A stretch of 37,903 nucleotides of DNA, from assembly GCA_937127285.1 (NCBI GenBank), contig CAKZLV010000215.1:1-37903 (forward strand), written 5' to 3'. Numbering within the stretch: position 1 is the stretch's first letter; each line of letters begins with the position of its first letter. Shown piece after piece: positions 16,982 through 26,045 of this stretch. The DNA comes from an uncultured Bacteroidota bacterium. GTDB lineage: Bacteria; Bacteroidota; Rhodothermia; Rhodothermales; Salinibacteraceae. The notes below the pieces were generated by a model, which was not told the DNA's origin, searched no databases, and worked only from the letters and a program-made list of their open reading frames with translations. Made by a program: the position numbers and the translations under genes.

Positions 16982-18118
16982 TCAACAGTCGGACGCGATG
17001 ACAGGGGGATAGGGGGCAGACGCCGGTTCGGCGTCGGACGCATCGGCAGGTGGGCGCCCGTCGATCGGAGCGTCGCTGCACCGGTCGTACTCGACCTCCA
17101 GCGTCGCGTGGCCGATGTGGAACTCGGAGGCCAGCCGGTCTTTCATCACGCGCTTGATGCGCTCGGCCGCGTCGACGTTGCGCTCCTCTACGGCCACATG
17201 CGCTTCCAGGGCCGTCCGGTGCTCGTCCAGGCGCCAGACGTGGACGTGGTGCACGTCGGCCACTCCGTCGACGCCTTCCATGGCTTCAACCATCGCCTCG
17301 ACGTCGAGCCCGTCCGGTGCCGTCATCATCAAGATGTCGATCGTCTGACGGAGCAGCTGGGCACTTTGCCAGAGAATGTAGCCGGAAATGACGGCCGTCA
17401 TCACCGGATCGATCCACGTCCAGCCGAAGGCCAGCACGAGCCCGCCGGCTGCCAGGACGGCCACGCTCGCCAGGGCGTCGGCGACGATGTGGACGTAGGC
17501 CGCCTCGACGTTGAGGCTGTCCTGGGCGGGGCGGTGCAGGAGCCCGGCCGTGGCCACGTTGCCGACCAGCGCCACGCCGGCCACCATCATCACCATGTAT
17601 CCGTCGATCGGCCGCGGGTTCAGCGCACGCTCGACGGCTTCGACGAGCAAGTACCCGGCGATGAGAACGAGCGTGACCAGGTTGACGAACGCGCCGATCA
17701 CTTCTGCCCGGCGGTTGCCGAACGTTCGGCTCTGCGTAGCGTCGCGCCCGGCCACCCGTCGGGCGTAGAGCGTGATGCCCAGGCTGGCGGTGTCGTTGAG
17801 GTTGTGCGCGGCGTCGGCCAGAAGGGCCAGGCTGCCCGAGAGCACCCCGGCGACGGCCTCCGCCCCGGTGATCGCCAGGTTGAGAAGGATCCCGACGATC
17901 AGCCGCCCGGTTCCCGCCTCCGCTCCATGGCTGTGGCCCGCTCCATGGCTGGTTCCTTCCGCGTGGCCGGTTCCTTCCGCATGGCTGGAACCGCTCTCGT
18001 CAGCGGGCTCCGCCCGGGCCGGGTTGCGGGACTCCGACGACCGGGACGTACTCGGGGGCGAAGCAGGAGAAGACGAGTCGGGCGAGGTGGGGGAGTCCGA
18101 CGATGGCGACGCGTTCAT
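16982..18118 (-). CDS. czcD: Cation diffusion facilitator (zinc/divalent cation efflux)
   Basis: 378 residues. A ~60-residue N-terminal Ser/Pro-rich and then His-rich cytosolic segment (HAEGTGHAEGTSH..., HSHG) precedes six membrane helices. The transport-site motifs HNLND (helix II) and HIVAD (helix V) are intact, corresponding to the HxxxD zinc pair, and the C-terminal cytosolic domain carries VHHVHVWRLD and HIGHATLEVE of the CDF dimerisation domain. Role: proton-driven export of Zn(II) or similar ions. The His-rich N-terminus is a probable metal-collecting loop. The gene is transcribed with the small membrane protein upstream; there is no metal regulator adjacent, the nearest being ArsR at 26.4 kb. 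Confidence 0.93.
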   Translation of the reverse strand: MNASPSSDSPTSPDSSSPASPPSTSRSSESRNPARAEPADESGSSHAEGTGHAEGTSHGAGHSHGAEAGTGRLIVGILLNLAITGAEAVAGVLSGSLALLADAAHNLNDTASLGITLYARRVAGRDATQSRTFGNRRAEVIGAFVNLVTLVLIAGYLLVEAVERALNPRPIDGYMVMMVAGVALVGNVATAGLLHRPAQDSLNVEAAYVHIVADALASVAVLAAGGLVLAFGWTWIDPVMTAVISGYILWQSAQLLRQTIDILMMTAPDGLDVEAMVEAMEGVDGVADVHHVHVWRLDEHRTALEAHVAVEERNVDAAERIKRVMKDRLASEFHIGHATLEVEYDRCSDAPIDGRPPADASDAEPASAPYPPVIASDC

Positions 18119-18184
18119 GCCGAGTTCTTCAACCGATCACACAGTCCGTCCGATGATTCATCCCTCCCGCCGTCCGGCACCGCC

Positions 18185-18236
18185 CCCCGGTCGTTGTCCC
18201 CGGTTGTTGCCCCCGGTCGTGGTCGCAGGTTGTCGT
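18185..18236. repeat. 13-bp tandem array 3' of the small membrane-protein gene (4 units)
   Basis: CCCCGGTCGTTGT, CCCCGGTTGTTGC, CCCCGGTCGTGGT and CGCAGGTTGTCGT follow one another without gaps and end 12 bp before the stop codon at 18249. G-rich clusters on the coding strand. Confidence 0.75.
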
Positions 18237-18248
18237 CTCGGAGCTTCG

Positions 18249-18848
18249 TCACCACCCGACGTCTCCTTCCTGCTCGTCGAGGGATTCTTCGTCGAACGCC
18301 TGTTTTGTGGAGAACGCGAAGCGGGCGTCGAGCTTCTGCGAGACGATCGCCTGAAACTCTCCGTCGACGCTCGCCGGTACCGGTAGATCGAGGCGCTGCC
18401 GGGCGCCGTCGTCGTCGAGGTAGAAGAAGACGTAGTGCGGGACGCCGTTTCGGGACGTCCGGAAGTAGTCGACCACCTGTCCCCAGGCCACCGCGCGACG
18501 GATCTGGCCGACGTCCGGGATGATTCCGTATTCGGTCACCACGAGCGAGCGGGACAGCCACGCAGCCACGAACCAGAACAGGCCCCCGGCGGGGTATCCG
18601 ACGACGACGCTCGCCGGCACTTCCTGCCCGGTCCATCCGCAGTAGACAAACCCAGCGCCGACGAGCAGGAGGAAGAGCGACGGTCCGAGCGGAAACGACG
18701 TCAGCGGTCCGGAGCGCCAGGTGAGGAGCGTTCGCTGAATGCGCAGGCGGCTGGCCAGCGCGACGATCATGCTGATCGCCGTCACGCCGACGAACGCGGA
18801 GAGAAGAGCGAGGTGAAGGACGGAGAGCACGTCGGCGGGTTCAGGCAT
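18249..18848 (-). CDS. Small membrane protein with cytosolic PH-like tail
   Basis: 199 residues. Three hydrophobic helices (about 10-32, 53-72 and 82-98) are followed by a ~100-residue soluble domain beginning SLVVTEYGIIPDVGQIRRAVAW, here cut as SLVVTEYGIIPD/VGQIRRAVAW, whose alternating strands and conserved W-x-x-V-x-x-Y/F (WGQVVDYF) look like the bacterial PH-like (bPH) domains seen after two or three helices. The last ~20 residues are acidic. No signal peptide. It precedes the CDF gene on the same strand and follows the BatA/vWA gene. Function not known; a membrane-stress or envelope role would suit such bPH proteins but is inference. Confidence 0.7.
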   Translation of the reverse strand: MPEPADVLSVLHLALLSAFVGVTAISMIVALASRLRIQRTLLTWRSGPLTSFPLGPSLFLLLVGAGFVYCGWTGQEVPASVVVGYPAGGLFWFVAAWLSRSLVVTEYGIIPDVGQIRRAVAWGQVVDYFRTSRNGVPHYVFFYLDDDGARQRLDLPVPASVDGEFQAIVSQKLDARFAFSTKQAFDEESLDEQEGDVGW

Positions 18849-19068
18849 GGGCGCAGGACGACATGGGTCCGTCAGAAATCAGAAGGAGGGCGGCGACGGG
18901 GGCGCGAACCGGACGGAGCCGGTGCCTCTCGCCGCGGCGAGGCGGGCACCTCCAGCCCGGGGGCGGCTCCCCGGGGCAGCACCGGTCGTGCGGCCTCACC
19001 GGTTACCGGGTCGTGGTTCAGCCGGGCTCGGCCTTCCGTCCCCCTCGCGCTTCGCTTCTCGTCTCCGC

Positions 19069-19113
19069 CTCGTCTCCGAGGCTCTCGTCTCCGAGGCTCT
19101 CGTCTCCGAGGCT
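19069..19113. repeat. 15-bp tandem repeat 3' of the BatA/vWA gene (3 perfect units)
   Basis: Three identical copies of CTCGTCTCCGAGGCT with a partial, diverged copy just before (19055-19068). The unit contains the palindrome CCTCGG-like halves (CTCCGAG), so transcripts may fold. It lies 22 bp from the stop codon at 19136. Confidence 0.85.
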
Positions 19114-19135
19114 TCGAAGGCGGCGTCAGAGGCTC

Positions 19136-21262
19136 CTACGCGGCGGCCGTCTCCGGCTTCCACTGGCTGGCAACCAGCATTTCCGCTGCGAGGAATCCCA
19201 ACGCCAGCATCAGAAAGACGTTCCAGATTTCGGTTCCGGCGCGCTGGGTGCGCAGGGCGTCGGCAACGGCCTGCGCGTCCGGCCGCGCGCCCTCCAGGAC
19301 GCGCACGTTCGCGCCGGCAGCCTCCGCGAGCGCCTCCACGGCCGAGGACGGCTCCGCCCGTTGGAGGTCGGACTCGGCCGGGTCGCTGTTGACGGCAACT
19401 CGCCGCACGAGAGACGCGTCTGCCCGGACGTCGTAGAACCCGGGCTCGGTGAGGTCGCGTCCTGTTTCCAGCAGCACGGCGCCGAAGAGGGTTCGCTGAT
19501 CGGGCGTCCGCTCCCCGCCGTCGGGCCCGACGATCTGCAGCGTGGCATCGGGCGGCACCCCGGTGATGCGGAGCTCGGTGGGGCGGCCGGCTGTCAGCTG
19601 CTCTCCCGCCACGGACGCCCCGGCCGATAGGTAGTAAACAGATCGGTATAGCAGGGGGATGAAGAGACCGCGCACCGGGAGGTCGCTCCAGGCCGGCGAC
19701 GGGGCGACGGCGCTCACCAGCATCACACCGCCGCCATGCCGCACCTCTTGAAGAAACGGGAAGCCGTTCGAGAGTTCGATGAGCGTCTGCTCCGCGCCGC
19801 CGGCCGGCTGGTAGTTGAGGGCGTAGAAGATGTCGGGACTTTCCACCTGCGGCTCTCCCCGCTGCTGCGACCGGTCGAAGACGCCTTCGAACAGGGGGTG
19901 GTCGAGGTCGACGCGGTCGAAGGAGGCGATGGACCGGTCGCCCCCTTGCGTTCCGCTGAAGCCGCGGAAGCGGCCGCCGTCTACGGCGGTGAACAGCGCG
20001 TTGTACTCCTCCGGCCGCGCCTGCGCGCTCGGAAACAGGAGGAGGCCGCCGCCCTGCTCTACGTAGCGGGCCAGCGCGCTCACCTCCCCGCTCGACAGCG
20101 TGCGCGCCCCGACGAGCAGCACGGCGTCGAAGGCGCCCAGTTCTTGCGAGGCGAGGCGGTCTTCACCCACGGTCGTTGACCGGAAGGCGATGCGGTCGTC
20201 GATCATCTCCGACGAAAGCGCCAGGTCGACGAACCGGGGGTCCTGGCCCGTCCCCCGCACCACGAGAACCCGTCGTTCTTCCGGCACGTGGAGCGTGAAC
20301 CGGCGGTCGTCATCGACGGAGAAGTCGTCTTGTTCGATCTCGACGCGTCCCTTCAACCAGCCGCGCTCCTGAGGCGTGGCGGTGAAGGAAACGGTCGTGG
20401 GCGTGTCGGGCTCGAGGGTGGTGGTCGATTGCGCAACCCGTTCGTCGTCCAAAAAGACACTGGCAACGAATCCGTTCAGCGTCTGCGACCCGTAGTTGAC
20501 GAGCGTTGCCTCCAGCTGGACGGGCTGGCCGACCTCCGCAATTCGGCTCACGACGCGGACGTCCGTGACGGCGACGTTGGCCGGCGTCCGGGAGCCGACC
20601 GGAAGCAGCGTGACCTGGGTTTCGTCGGGCACGCGCCGGGAGAGCGAGTCTCCGAGCGTGCTCGCCTGCAGGTCGCCCACGGCGTACACGACCTTGCGCG
20701 GAGCCTCCGACTCCTGAAGCCGCTCGGCAGCGCGGACCACGGCGTGCCCGAGCCGGCTCGCCCCCGCTCGGGCTTCTACCGCCTGAAGGGCCTGCCGCGC
20801 ACGCGCCGCATCGCCGCTCGGCGAGGGGAGGGTCTCCGCCGTTCGCACCGTCGGCCACACGAGAATGTCGTCGCGGTCATCCGCCGTTTCGAGTACGCCC
20901 TCGGCCTTCCGGCGGGCCTGCTCGATGTAGGCGCCCTCTCCGTCGCGAACCTGCATCGACAGGGAGTTGTCGATGACGATGGCGTGCGCGGTGCGCACGT
21001 CGTCACCAACGGGAGCGATGTCGCCCGTCAGCGTCGGTCGCGCGAAGGCGAGCACCAGGCACGCAATCGCCAGCATCCGAAGTGCCAGCAGCAACCACTC
21101 CTTGATGCGAACGCGCTGCACCGCCGACTTCTGCAGTTCCTTCACGAACGCCAACGAGCTGAAGTCGACCGTCGTGGGACGACGCAGGTTGAAGAGGTGC
21201 AGAAACAGCGGCACCGCGACGGCCGCCATCGCCAAGAGCGCAAACGGGTTCAGAAACTCCAC
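19136..21262 (-). CDS. BatA-like double-membrane protein with vWA-type domain
   Basis: 708 residues, GTG start; the start is fixed by the BatA signature EFLNPFALLAMAAVAVPLFL directly after it. Two N-terminal helices and the RVRIKEWLLLALRMLAIACLVLAFARP segment (split RVRIKEWLLLALR/MLAIACLVLAFARP) are the BatA/TIGR02226 domain. A von Willebrand A domain follows with the metal-site VIDNSLSMQ (D-x-S-x-S), then long beta-rich repeats with a class-I glutamine-amidotransferase-like region (FDAVLLVGARTLSSGE) and a final membrane helix at ~685-703. Such proteins belong to MoxR/Bat complexes thought to assist membrane-protein or stress functions; no MoxR ATPase is nearby. It follows the permease gene on the same strand. 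Confidence 0.88.
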   Translation of the reverse strand: MEFLNPFALLAMAAVAVPLFLHLFNLRRPTTVDFSSLAFVKELQKSAVQRVRIKEWLLLALRMLAIACLVLAFARPTLTGDIAPVGDDVRTAHAIVIDNSLSMQVRDGEGAYIEQARRKAEGVLETADDRDDILVWPTVRTAETLPSPSGDAARARQALQAVEARAGASRLGHAVVRAAERLQESEAPRKVVYAVGDLQASTLGDSLSRRVPDETQVTLLPVGSRTPANVAVTDVRVVSRIAEVGQPVQLEATLVNYGSQTLNGFVASVFLDDERVAQSTTTLEPDTPTTVSFTATPQERGWLKGRVEIEQDDFSVDDDRRFTLHVPEERRVLVVRGTGQDPRFVDLALSSEMIDDRIAFRSTTVGEDRLASQELGAFDAVLLVGARTLSSGEVSALARYVEQGGGLLLFPSAQARPEEYNALFTAVDGGRFRGFSGTQGGDRSIASFDRVDLDHPLFEGVFDRSQQRGEPQVESPDIFYALNYQPAGGAEQTLIELSNGFPFLQEVRHGGGVMLVSAVAPSPAWSDLPVRGLFIPLLYRSVYYLSAGASVAGEQLTAGRPTELRITGVPPDATLQIVGPDGGERTPDQRTLFGAVLLETGRDLTEPGFYDVRADASLVRRVAVNSDPAESDLQRAEPSSAVEALAEAAGANVRVLEGARPDAQAVADALRTQRAGTEIWNVFLMLALGFLAAEMLVASQWKPETAAA

Positions 21263-21356
21263 GAACGACGGGGCAGGTTCGGCGGGCAGAAGGCAAACGC
21301 AATTCGTCGGCGTCGTACCAACTGCGGCGGCGGCGGGTTTCTAGGGAGTGGGGTGC

Positions 21357-21507
21357 GGGTTGGGGTTGAGGGTTTTGGGTTGAGAGTTTTGGGTTGGGGG
21401 TTTGGGTTGAGGGTCGGGGTTGGGTATTGGGGAAGCCAGTCATCTATTGCTGACGTTCCATCCACCCGTCCATCCACCCATGCATCCATCCGTCCACCCA
21501 TCCACCC
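21357..21507. repeat. Heptamer array (9 units) and CCATCCAC-type array between vWA and permease genes
   Basis: 21357-21419 consists of nine 7-bp units (GGGTTGG, GGTTGAG, GGTTTTG, GGTTGAG, AGTTTTG, GGTTGGG, GGTTTGG, GTTGAGG, GTCGGGG). 21458-21507 is a looser array of CATCCACC/CGTCCATC units. On the coding strand the latter is the G-rich part, near the permease stop, and the heptamers are the C-rich part, before the vWA start. The plus strand of the heptamers fits a four-tract G-quadruplex. Confidence 0.9.
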
Positions 21508-21526
21508 CTCTCCCATTCCTCTTCCA

Positions 21527-23653
21527 TCACTGCACGACGCCTTCCCGTTCGCCGCGGCGGTAGAGCTCGTACAGGCGCTCGATCCCGGCCGGGTCGCCGA
21601 TGATCGTAACCCGGTCGCCCTCTCGAAGCTGCGTGGAACCGTTGGGAATGATGATGTCTCCCCCGCGGCGAATGAGCGCAACGAGGTTGCCGGCCGGGAA
21701 GCTCAGGTCGCGCACCGTCTCCCCGATGAAGTCCTCCGTGTTCGTGCCGCTCAAGAGCTGCAGCGTGAGGTAGCGCTCGTGGTGCAGGAGCGCCTCCTTC
21801 ATCTCCTGCTCGTCGGCCGCCGAGCGCCATTCGACGAGGAACTGCTCCTCGTCGGTGCGATTCGCAATCGCCGTCAGCGTGCGGAGGTGATTGCTCTGGT
21901 CGTGGGTGGGGGTGACGAGGAAGAAGACGGCGTAGACGGACTCCTGGCTTTCCAGCGGAGTGGCGGGGTCGACGTCGATGCAGATGCCGGACTGGCAGTG
22001 CACCATCACGAGCTCTTGCCGGTCGATGCCGTCGACGCGCACGTAGGGGAGCGCCGTGCCGTGCGAGACGGAGGTGGCGCTGTGCTGGGTTCCTTCCAGA
22101 AAATCGTGCTTGAGGGTGTTGGCATCGACGGAAACCCGATCGGCCAGCATCCCGGCCGCCCGCTCGACGACGCTCTCGTAGTCGGTCGGCTCGGTCAGCG
22201 ATACGACCTGTGCGCGCGCCACGAGACGGTCGAAGGCCGCGTCGTCTTCGACGCCCTTCTCCTCCAGGATGCCCTGCAGCTCGCTGTCGAGCCCCTCGTG
22301 GCGGAACTTGCCCAGCCGGGCGAACAGGTGGAAGATGGCGCCCTCGCGCCCGACGTTGCGGGCGTAGTAGAAGTACCAGGCGATGCCGGCCAGCACCACG
22401 CCGCCGGTAAACAGGATTGCGAGCGCCCCCATCTCGGTGATTAGGAAGAAGGCGATGAGGATGCCGGCTGCCTGCATCCACGGGTAGAACGGGGAGCGAA
22501 AGCCGGGCGCGTAGGACGGAATCCGGCTTTCGCGCATGATGATGACGGCGAAGTTGATCAGTCCGAAAAGAAGAAGCTGAAAGGCACTGGCGAGCTTCGC
22601 CACGCCCTCCTCGCTCAGCGCAAAGATGACGACGATCATCGAGACGGCCGTGACCACGACCGAGCGCGTCGGCGTCTTGAAGCGGCCGACGGACGCAAAC
22701 ATGGCCGGCAGCAAACGGTCGCGCGCCATGGCGAGCGGGTAGCGCGACGCGGAGAGAATGCCCGCGTTGCCGGTGGAGGCGAACGCGGCGATGGCCGCCA
22801 CGACGATGAGGATGAGGCCCGCCCCGCCCGGCAGCCAGTCGAGGAAGACGTCCCCAGCGGTGGCGACGGGGGTGAGGTCTTCGCGAAGGGCGGACGACTC
22901 CAGCACGCTCGTCATGATGAACACCCCCACCACGTACAGGAGCGTGGCGGTGAGCAGCGACAGAAACATGCCGAGCGGGATGTTGCGATCCGGATTCTGG
23001 ACCTCTTCGGCCACGCTCGTCGCCTTCGTGAGTCCGGCGTACGACACGAACACGAGGCCGACCGTGGACGCAAACCCCGAGACGCCGAACGGGAAGAAGG
23101 GCGTCAGGTCGCCCTGCACCTCTTCCGGGTTGCCGCCGGCCACGGTCACCAGGCCCTGAATCGTAAAGAAGGCGAGCACGGCGACCAGAACCGCGACCAG
23201 GATGCGCTGCAAGCCGGTCGTTTCCTTCGCGCCGACGACGTTCAAGACGGCAAACGCCACCGTGAGCGCCGCGGCGAGCGGCTGGATGGGGATCTCGAAG
23301 AAGATGGCTAGATACGCCCCCATCCCGATCAAGGCAAACGCGCTCTTGAACACCAGCGCCAACCAGGTTCCAAGACCGCCGACCGTTCCGGCCAGGGGGC
23401 CGAGGCTGCGATCGAGGAAGTAGTAGGTGCCGCCGGACTTCGGCATGGCGGTCGACAGTTCCGCCATGCTCAGCATGGACGGCATGATGAGCAGGCCGGC
23501 CACGAAGTAAGCCAGGATGGCCGACGGACCAGCCTCCGCCGTGGCGATACCGGGGAGAAGAAAGAACCCGGAGCTAAACATCGCTCCCGTGCTGATCGCG
23601 TAGACGTCGAACAGCGTCAGGTTCTTCTTCAGCGAGTTTGAGGACGCGGCCAT
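21527..23653 (-). CDS. APC-superfamily permease fused to a degenerate EIIA-like domain and an RCK_C domain
   Basis: 708 residues from the ATG at 23653. Residues ~12-430 form a 12-helix APC permease (VYAISTGAMFSSGFFLLPG, then SKSGG-like PKSGGTYYFL). From ~485 to ~625 there is a PTS EIIA (Ntr/fructose, type 2) fold: HSATSVSHGTALPYVRVDG aligns with the phospho-histidine region, but the active-site His is Tyr537, so phosphotransfer is not possible there. The last ~75 residues (630-705), with NLVALIRRGGDIIIPNGST and GDRVTIIGDP, are an RCK_C/TrkA_C ligand-binding domain. Such fusions are annotated as amino-acid permeases with regulatory tails; a potassium or nucleotide-controlled transporter is plausible. 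Substrate unresolved. Confidence 0.88.
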   Translation of the reverse strand: MAASSNSLKKNLTLFDVYAISTGAMFSSGFFLLPGIATAEAGPSAILAYFVAGLLIMPSMLSMAELSTAMPKSGGTYYFLDRSLGPLAGTVGGLGTWLALVFKSAFALIGMGAYLAIFFEIPIQPLAAALTVAFAVLNVVGAKETTGLQRILVAVLVAVLAFFTIQGLVTVAGGNPEEVQGDLTPFFPFGVSGFASTVGLVFVSYAGLTKATSVAEEVQNPDRNIPLGMFLSLLTATLLYVVGVFIMTSVLESSALREDLTPVATAGDVFLDWLPGGAGLILIVVAAIAAFASTGNAGILSASRYPLAMARDRLLPAMFASVGRFKTPTRSVVVTAVSMIVVIFALSEEGVAKLASAFQLLLFGLINFAVIIMRESRIPSYAPGFRSPFYPWMQAAGILIAFFLITEMGALAILFTGGVVLAGIAWYFYYARNVGREGAIFHLFARLGKFRHEGLDSELQGILEEKGVEDDAAFDRLVARAQVVSLTEPTDYESVVERAAGMLADRVSVDANTLKHDFLEGTQHSATSVSHGTALPYVRVDGIDRQELVMVHCQSGICIDVDPATPLESQESVYAVFFLVTPTHDQSNHLRTLTAIANRTDEEQFLVEWRSAADEQEMKEALLHHERYLTLQLLSGTNTEDFIGETVRDLSFPAGNLVALIRRGGDIIIPNGSTQLREGDRVTIIGDPAGIERLYELYRRGEREGVVQ

Positions 23654-23896
23654 AGGAGGAACGGAGGCGGGGTTGCGATCGGGGCTGCAGAGTCGGGCCG
23701 GAAGACCCCGGAAGCAGGTCCTCCGCAACAGGGGTCATGCCTGCAACACCCTGCGACACACGGTCCGGGGTCGACGTGCAGGACAATCCGGAGAAAGACA
23801 CGCGGTGCCTAGCGGGGAACAATGTGAAAGCGTCTCCGCCGGTGCAGTTTCCGCCCCTCGATCAAAATCCATGATGCTAACGCCTGCGTAACGACT

Positions 23897-25198
23897 CTAC
23901 CGGCGGTGGGCGCGCTCCTCCCCGCCGGCCTCGTCGCTCCACCGCAGCTGCGTCAGCACCGGACGATGATCGGACGCGGCGTGGTCGGGGCTGACGTGGG
24001 CGCCGACGACCTCCCAGGCGTCGCCGACAAGGACGTGGTCGATGCGAACGAGCGGCCAGTCGGCGGGAAACGTGCCGCCGAAGCCGCGTCCCGCCGTGCG
24101 GTGGGCGTCGTGGAGCCCGCGGGCGATGTGGCGATACACCCAGTGGTGCCGCGTGCTGTTGAAATCGCCCACCACGATCACCGGGTCGCTCTCCTGCTCG
24201 ATCATCCGGCGCAGGCGCCGCGCCTGCTGCGCCCGCCGCCGGGCGCCGGTCCGGTACGTACGCAGCACCGGCGCCCAGAACTCCGGGTCGAACAGCTGGC
24301 CTCCGAGGTGTTTCCACGGTTTGTGCCCCCCGACCGTCGTGTGCAGGTGTACGTTGTACAACACGGCGCGGCGCCCCCGCCACCGGAAGGAAACGCGGCT
24401 CGCGAACGGGTGGCCGGGCGGCCGCTCCAGACGGTCGGGCACTAGGTCGTCCACACCGGCGCGGGCAAGAACGGGCTGCTGGAGCCGGGAGCCCGGCGGC
24501 AGGTCGTTGGGCAGTTCGTATCCGGAGGCCCCGACCAGGCGTCGCAGTTGGGGCGACACGCGGCGGACGGTGGCGCCGGATCCGCGACCGGTGACGACGT
24601 GCGGCTCTTGCAGCGCCAGCAGGTGCGGGCGTTCGGCCCGCACGGCGCGGGCGGTGGCCCCCGACAGTTCGGCCGGGTCGCCGCCGACGTGTGGGATGTT
24701 GAACGTCATGAGGCGCAGAACCCCCGAACCGCCGGCAGGTTCGGCGGGGGGACGGGCGTGGGGATCGGCGGGGGGGCCAGCTTCCGGGTCGGCAGTCGGC
24801 CCGTCGGCGGTCGGGTCGGATCCTGAGTCCGCCCCTGCGTCAAGCGCCCCTGCGTCGAGGGAGTCAGGGGAAGCCGGCGTTGATGCCCGGGGTTCGTGCC
24901 CGGATGCGATGCCGAAGGGATGCGGAAGGGACGGGCCGAAGCGAATCGCAACGGCAAGAAGCACCGCGGCCGCGAGCGCACCGCGTAGCGAACTGCGGCG
25001 GCGAGCGGCCCATGACGCCGCAACCACACCGAGCAGCAGCAGGCTCGTCGCCGGAAGCACCACTGCCAACGGGTCGATCCACCACACCCGATCCGGCGCC
25101 ACGTATGCGCCCAGATACCCCAGCAGGAAGACGGCCCCGAGACCAAGGCCGGCTCCCCATCCCAGGATGTGTACGACGGTCCGACGGGTCGGGGTCAC
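23897..25198 (-). CDS. Endonuclease/exonuclease/phosphatase (EEP) fold protein with N-terminal membrane helices
   Basis: 433 residues, GTG start. Three hydrophobic helices (about 8-28, 36-58 and 70-88) are followed by a Pro/Asp/Ala-rich linker (~95-155) and an EEP hydrolase domain. The catalytic set is complete: Asn in LMTFNIPH, Glu in LLALQEPH, His in LYNVHLHTT, Asp-Phe-Asn in VVGDFNST, Asp-His in VRIDHVLV and Ser-Asp-His in ASDHRPVL. N-terminal membrane helices plus this domain are the arrangement of VanJ-like and other membrane-associated phospho(diester)ases, so the active site is probably outside the cytosol. The substrate is not determinable. It ends 243 bp from the permease gene. Confidence 0.85.
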   Translation of the reverse strand: MTPTRRTVVHILGWGAGLGLGAVFLLGYLGAYVAPDRVWWIDPLAVVLPATSLLLLGVVAASWAARRRSSLRGALAAAVLLAVAIRFGPSLPHPFGIASGHEPRASTPASPDSLDAGALDAGADSGSDPTADGPTADPEAGPPADPHARPPAEPAGGSGVLRLMTFNIPHVGGDPAELSGATARAVRAERPHLLALQEPHVVTGRGSGATVRRVSPQLRRLVGASGYELPNDLPPGSRLQQPVLARAGVDDLVPDRLERPPGHPFASRVSFRWRGRRAVLYNVHLHTTVGGHKPWKHLGGQLFDPEFWAPVLRTYRTGARRRAQQARRLRRMIEQESDPVIVVGDFNSTRHHWVYRHIARGLHDAHRTAGRGFGGTFPADWPLVRIDHVLVGDAWEVVGAHVSPDHAASDHRPVLTQLRWSDEAGGEERAHRR

Positions 25199-25272
25199 AG
25201 CAAAGATTCAGGCTCATACGGGGTCGCTGCCGGAACGCCGCCGCAAACGGCGCGGGGTGCTCACCGTCCCCG

Positions 25273-25752
25273 TCACGCAAAGCCGGACGTCCCGAGTTGT
25301 TTCCACATACAGGTTGCGCCCTCGTCCGTGTCCTGAACCGTGGGCGTGCGCGCAACATCTGGGGGAACCGCTTCCGGGTCGATCGCGCGATACCCGAAGC
25401 AGCGAAAGAACCCTGCCTCCGCGTCGGTAAACAGGTAGACGGCGCGGACGCCCTGTGCCCGACCGTGGGCCTCGACGTCCAGGATGAGGGACTGCGCATA
25501 TCCGCGGCCCTGCACCTCGGGGTGGACGGCGAGGGAGTGCAACAGCGCAACCGGCCCGAAGGCCGACAGGGCCACCACGCCTCCGATGCGGTCGTCGGCT
25601 CGCAGGACGCGAAAAGAGGAACGGTCTTCGTCGAACCGGGCGGGAACGTCGAGACCGACCTCCTCCAGCAACACGCGAATTTCGTCACGGTCGTCGCCCC
25701 GGGCGGTATCGATCGAAAGATCCGGGGCGGAAGGCGGGGACGGAGGCGACAT
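25273..25752 (-). CDS. arsN2: GNAT acetyltransferase, ArsN2-like
   Basis: 159 residues. The acetyl-CoA-binding core is LHSLAVHPEVQGRGYAQSLI (V-x-x-x-x-R/Q-G-R-G-x-A) at about 90-109, followed by AVYLFTDAEAGFFRCFGYR, a combination seen in ArsN2-type N-acetyltransferases of arsenic-resistance operons, and the C-terminal threonine/methionine strand. Those enzymes acetylate organoarsenicals such as arsinothricin-like compounds in the cases known; here the assignment rests on motif resemblance. The nearest regulator, an ArsR protein, is divergent and 657 bp away, and no arsenite pump or arsenate reductase is in the window. Confidence 0.7.
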   Translation of the reverse strand: MSPPSPPSAPDLSIDTARGDDRDEIRVLLEEVGLDVPARFDEDRSSFRVLRADDRIGGVVALSAFGPVALLHSLAVHPEVQGRGYAQSLILDVEAHGRAQGVRAVYLFTDAEAGFFRCFGYRAIDPEAVPPDVARTPTVQDTDEGATCMWKQLGTSGFA

Positions 25753-25842
25753 GGCACAGCACAGGGTCGGTGGGTGCCCGCCCTCTCCGCCCTCGCGGCT
25801 GGATCCAACGGAGTGGCCGCCGAGGGCTCGCTGAACGCGCCA

Positions 25843-25887
25843 TGCGCAAGGACACCCTGCGCAAGGACACCCTGCGCAAGGGCATCC
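25843..25887. repeat. 15-bp tandem repeat (3 units)
   Basis: TGCGCAAGGACACCC, TGCGCAAGGACACCC and TGCGCAAGGGCATCC are contiguous, then a partial TGCATAA. TGCGCA is palindromic, so the units may form small cruciforms or protein sites. Confidence 0.85.
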
Positions 25888-25967
25888 TGCATAAACCGGC
25901 GGGCCGAGCAGCAGACAGAGCGGGGAGGAGCCGCACAGCCGGCGTCGCGTTGCCGGTGCTACGCTGC

Positions 25968-26045
25968 CGCTACGGATCGCCGCTACGGATCGCCGCTAGG
26001 GATTGCCGCTACGGATCGCCGGGATGGGTTGCCCTGCTGGATTGC
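25968..26045. repeat. 13-bp tandem array (6 units)
   Basis: CGCTACGGATCGC, CGCTACGGATCGC, CGCTAGGGATTGC, CGCTACGGATCGC, CGGGATGGGTTGC and CCTGCTGGATTGC, in register, followed by a partial unit. The first four match nearly perfectly; later ones drift. Confidence 0.85.
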
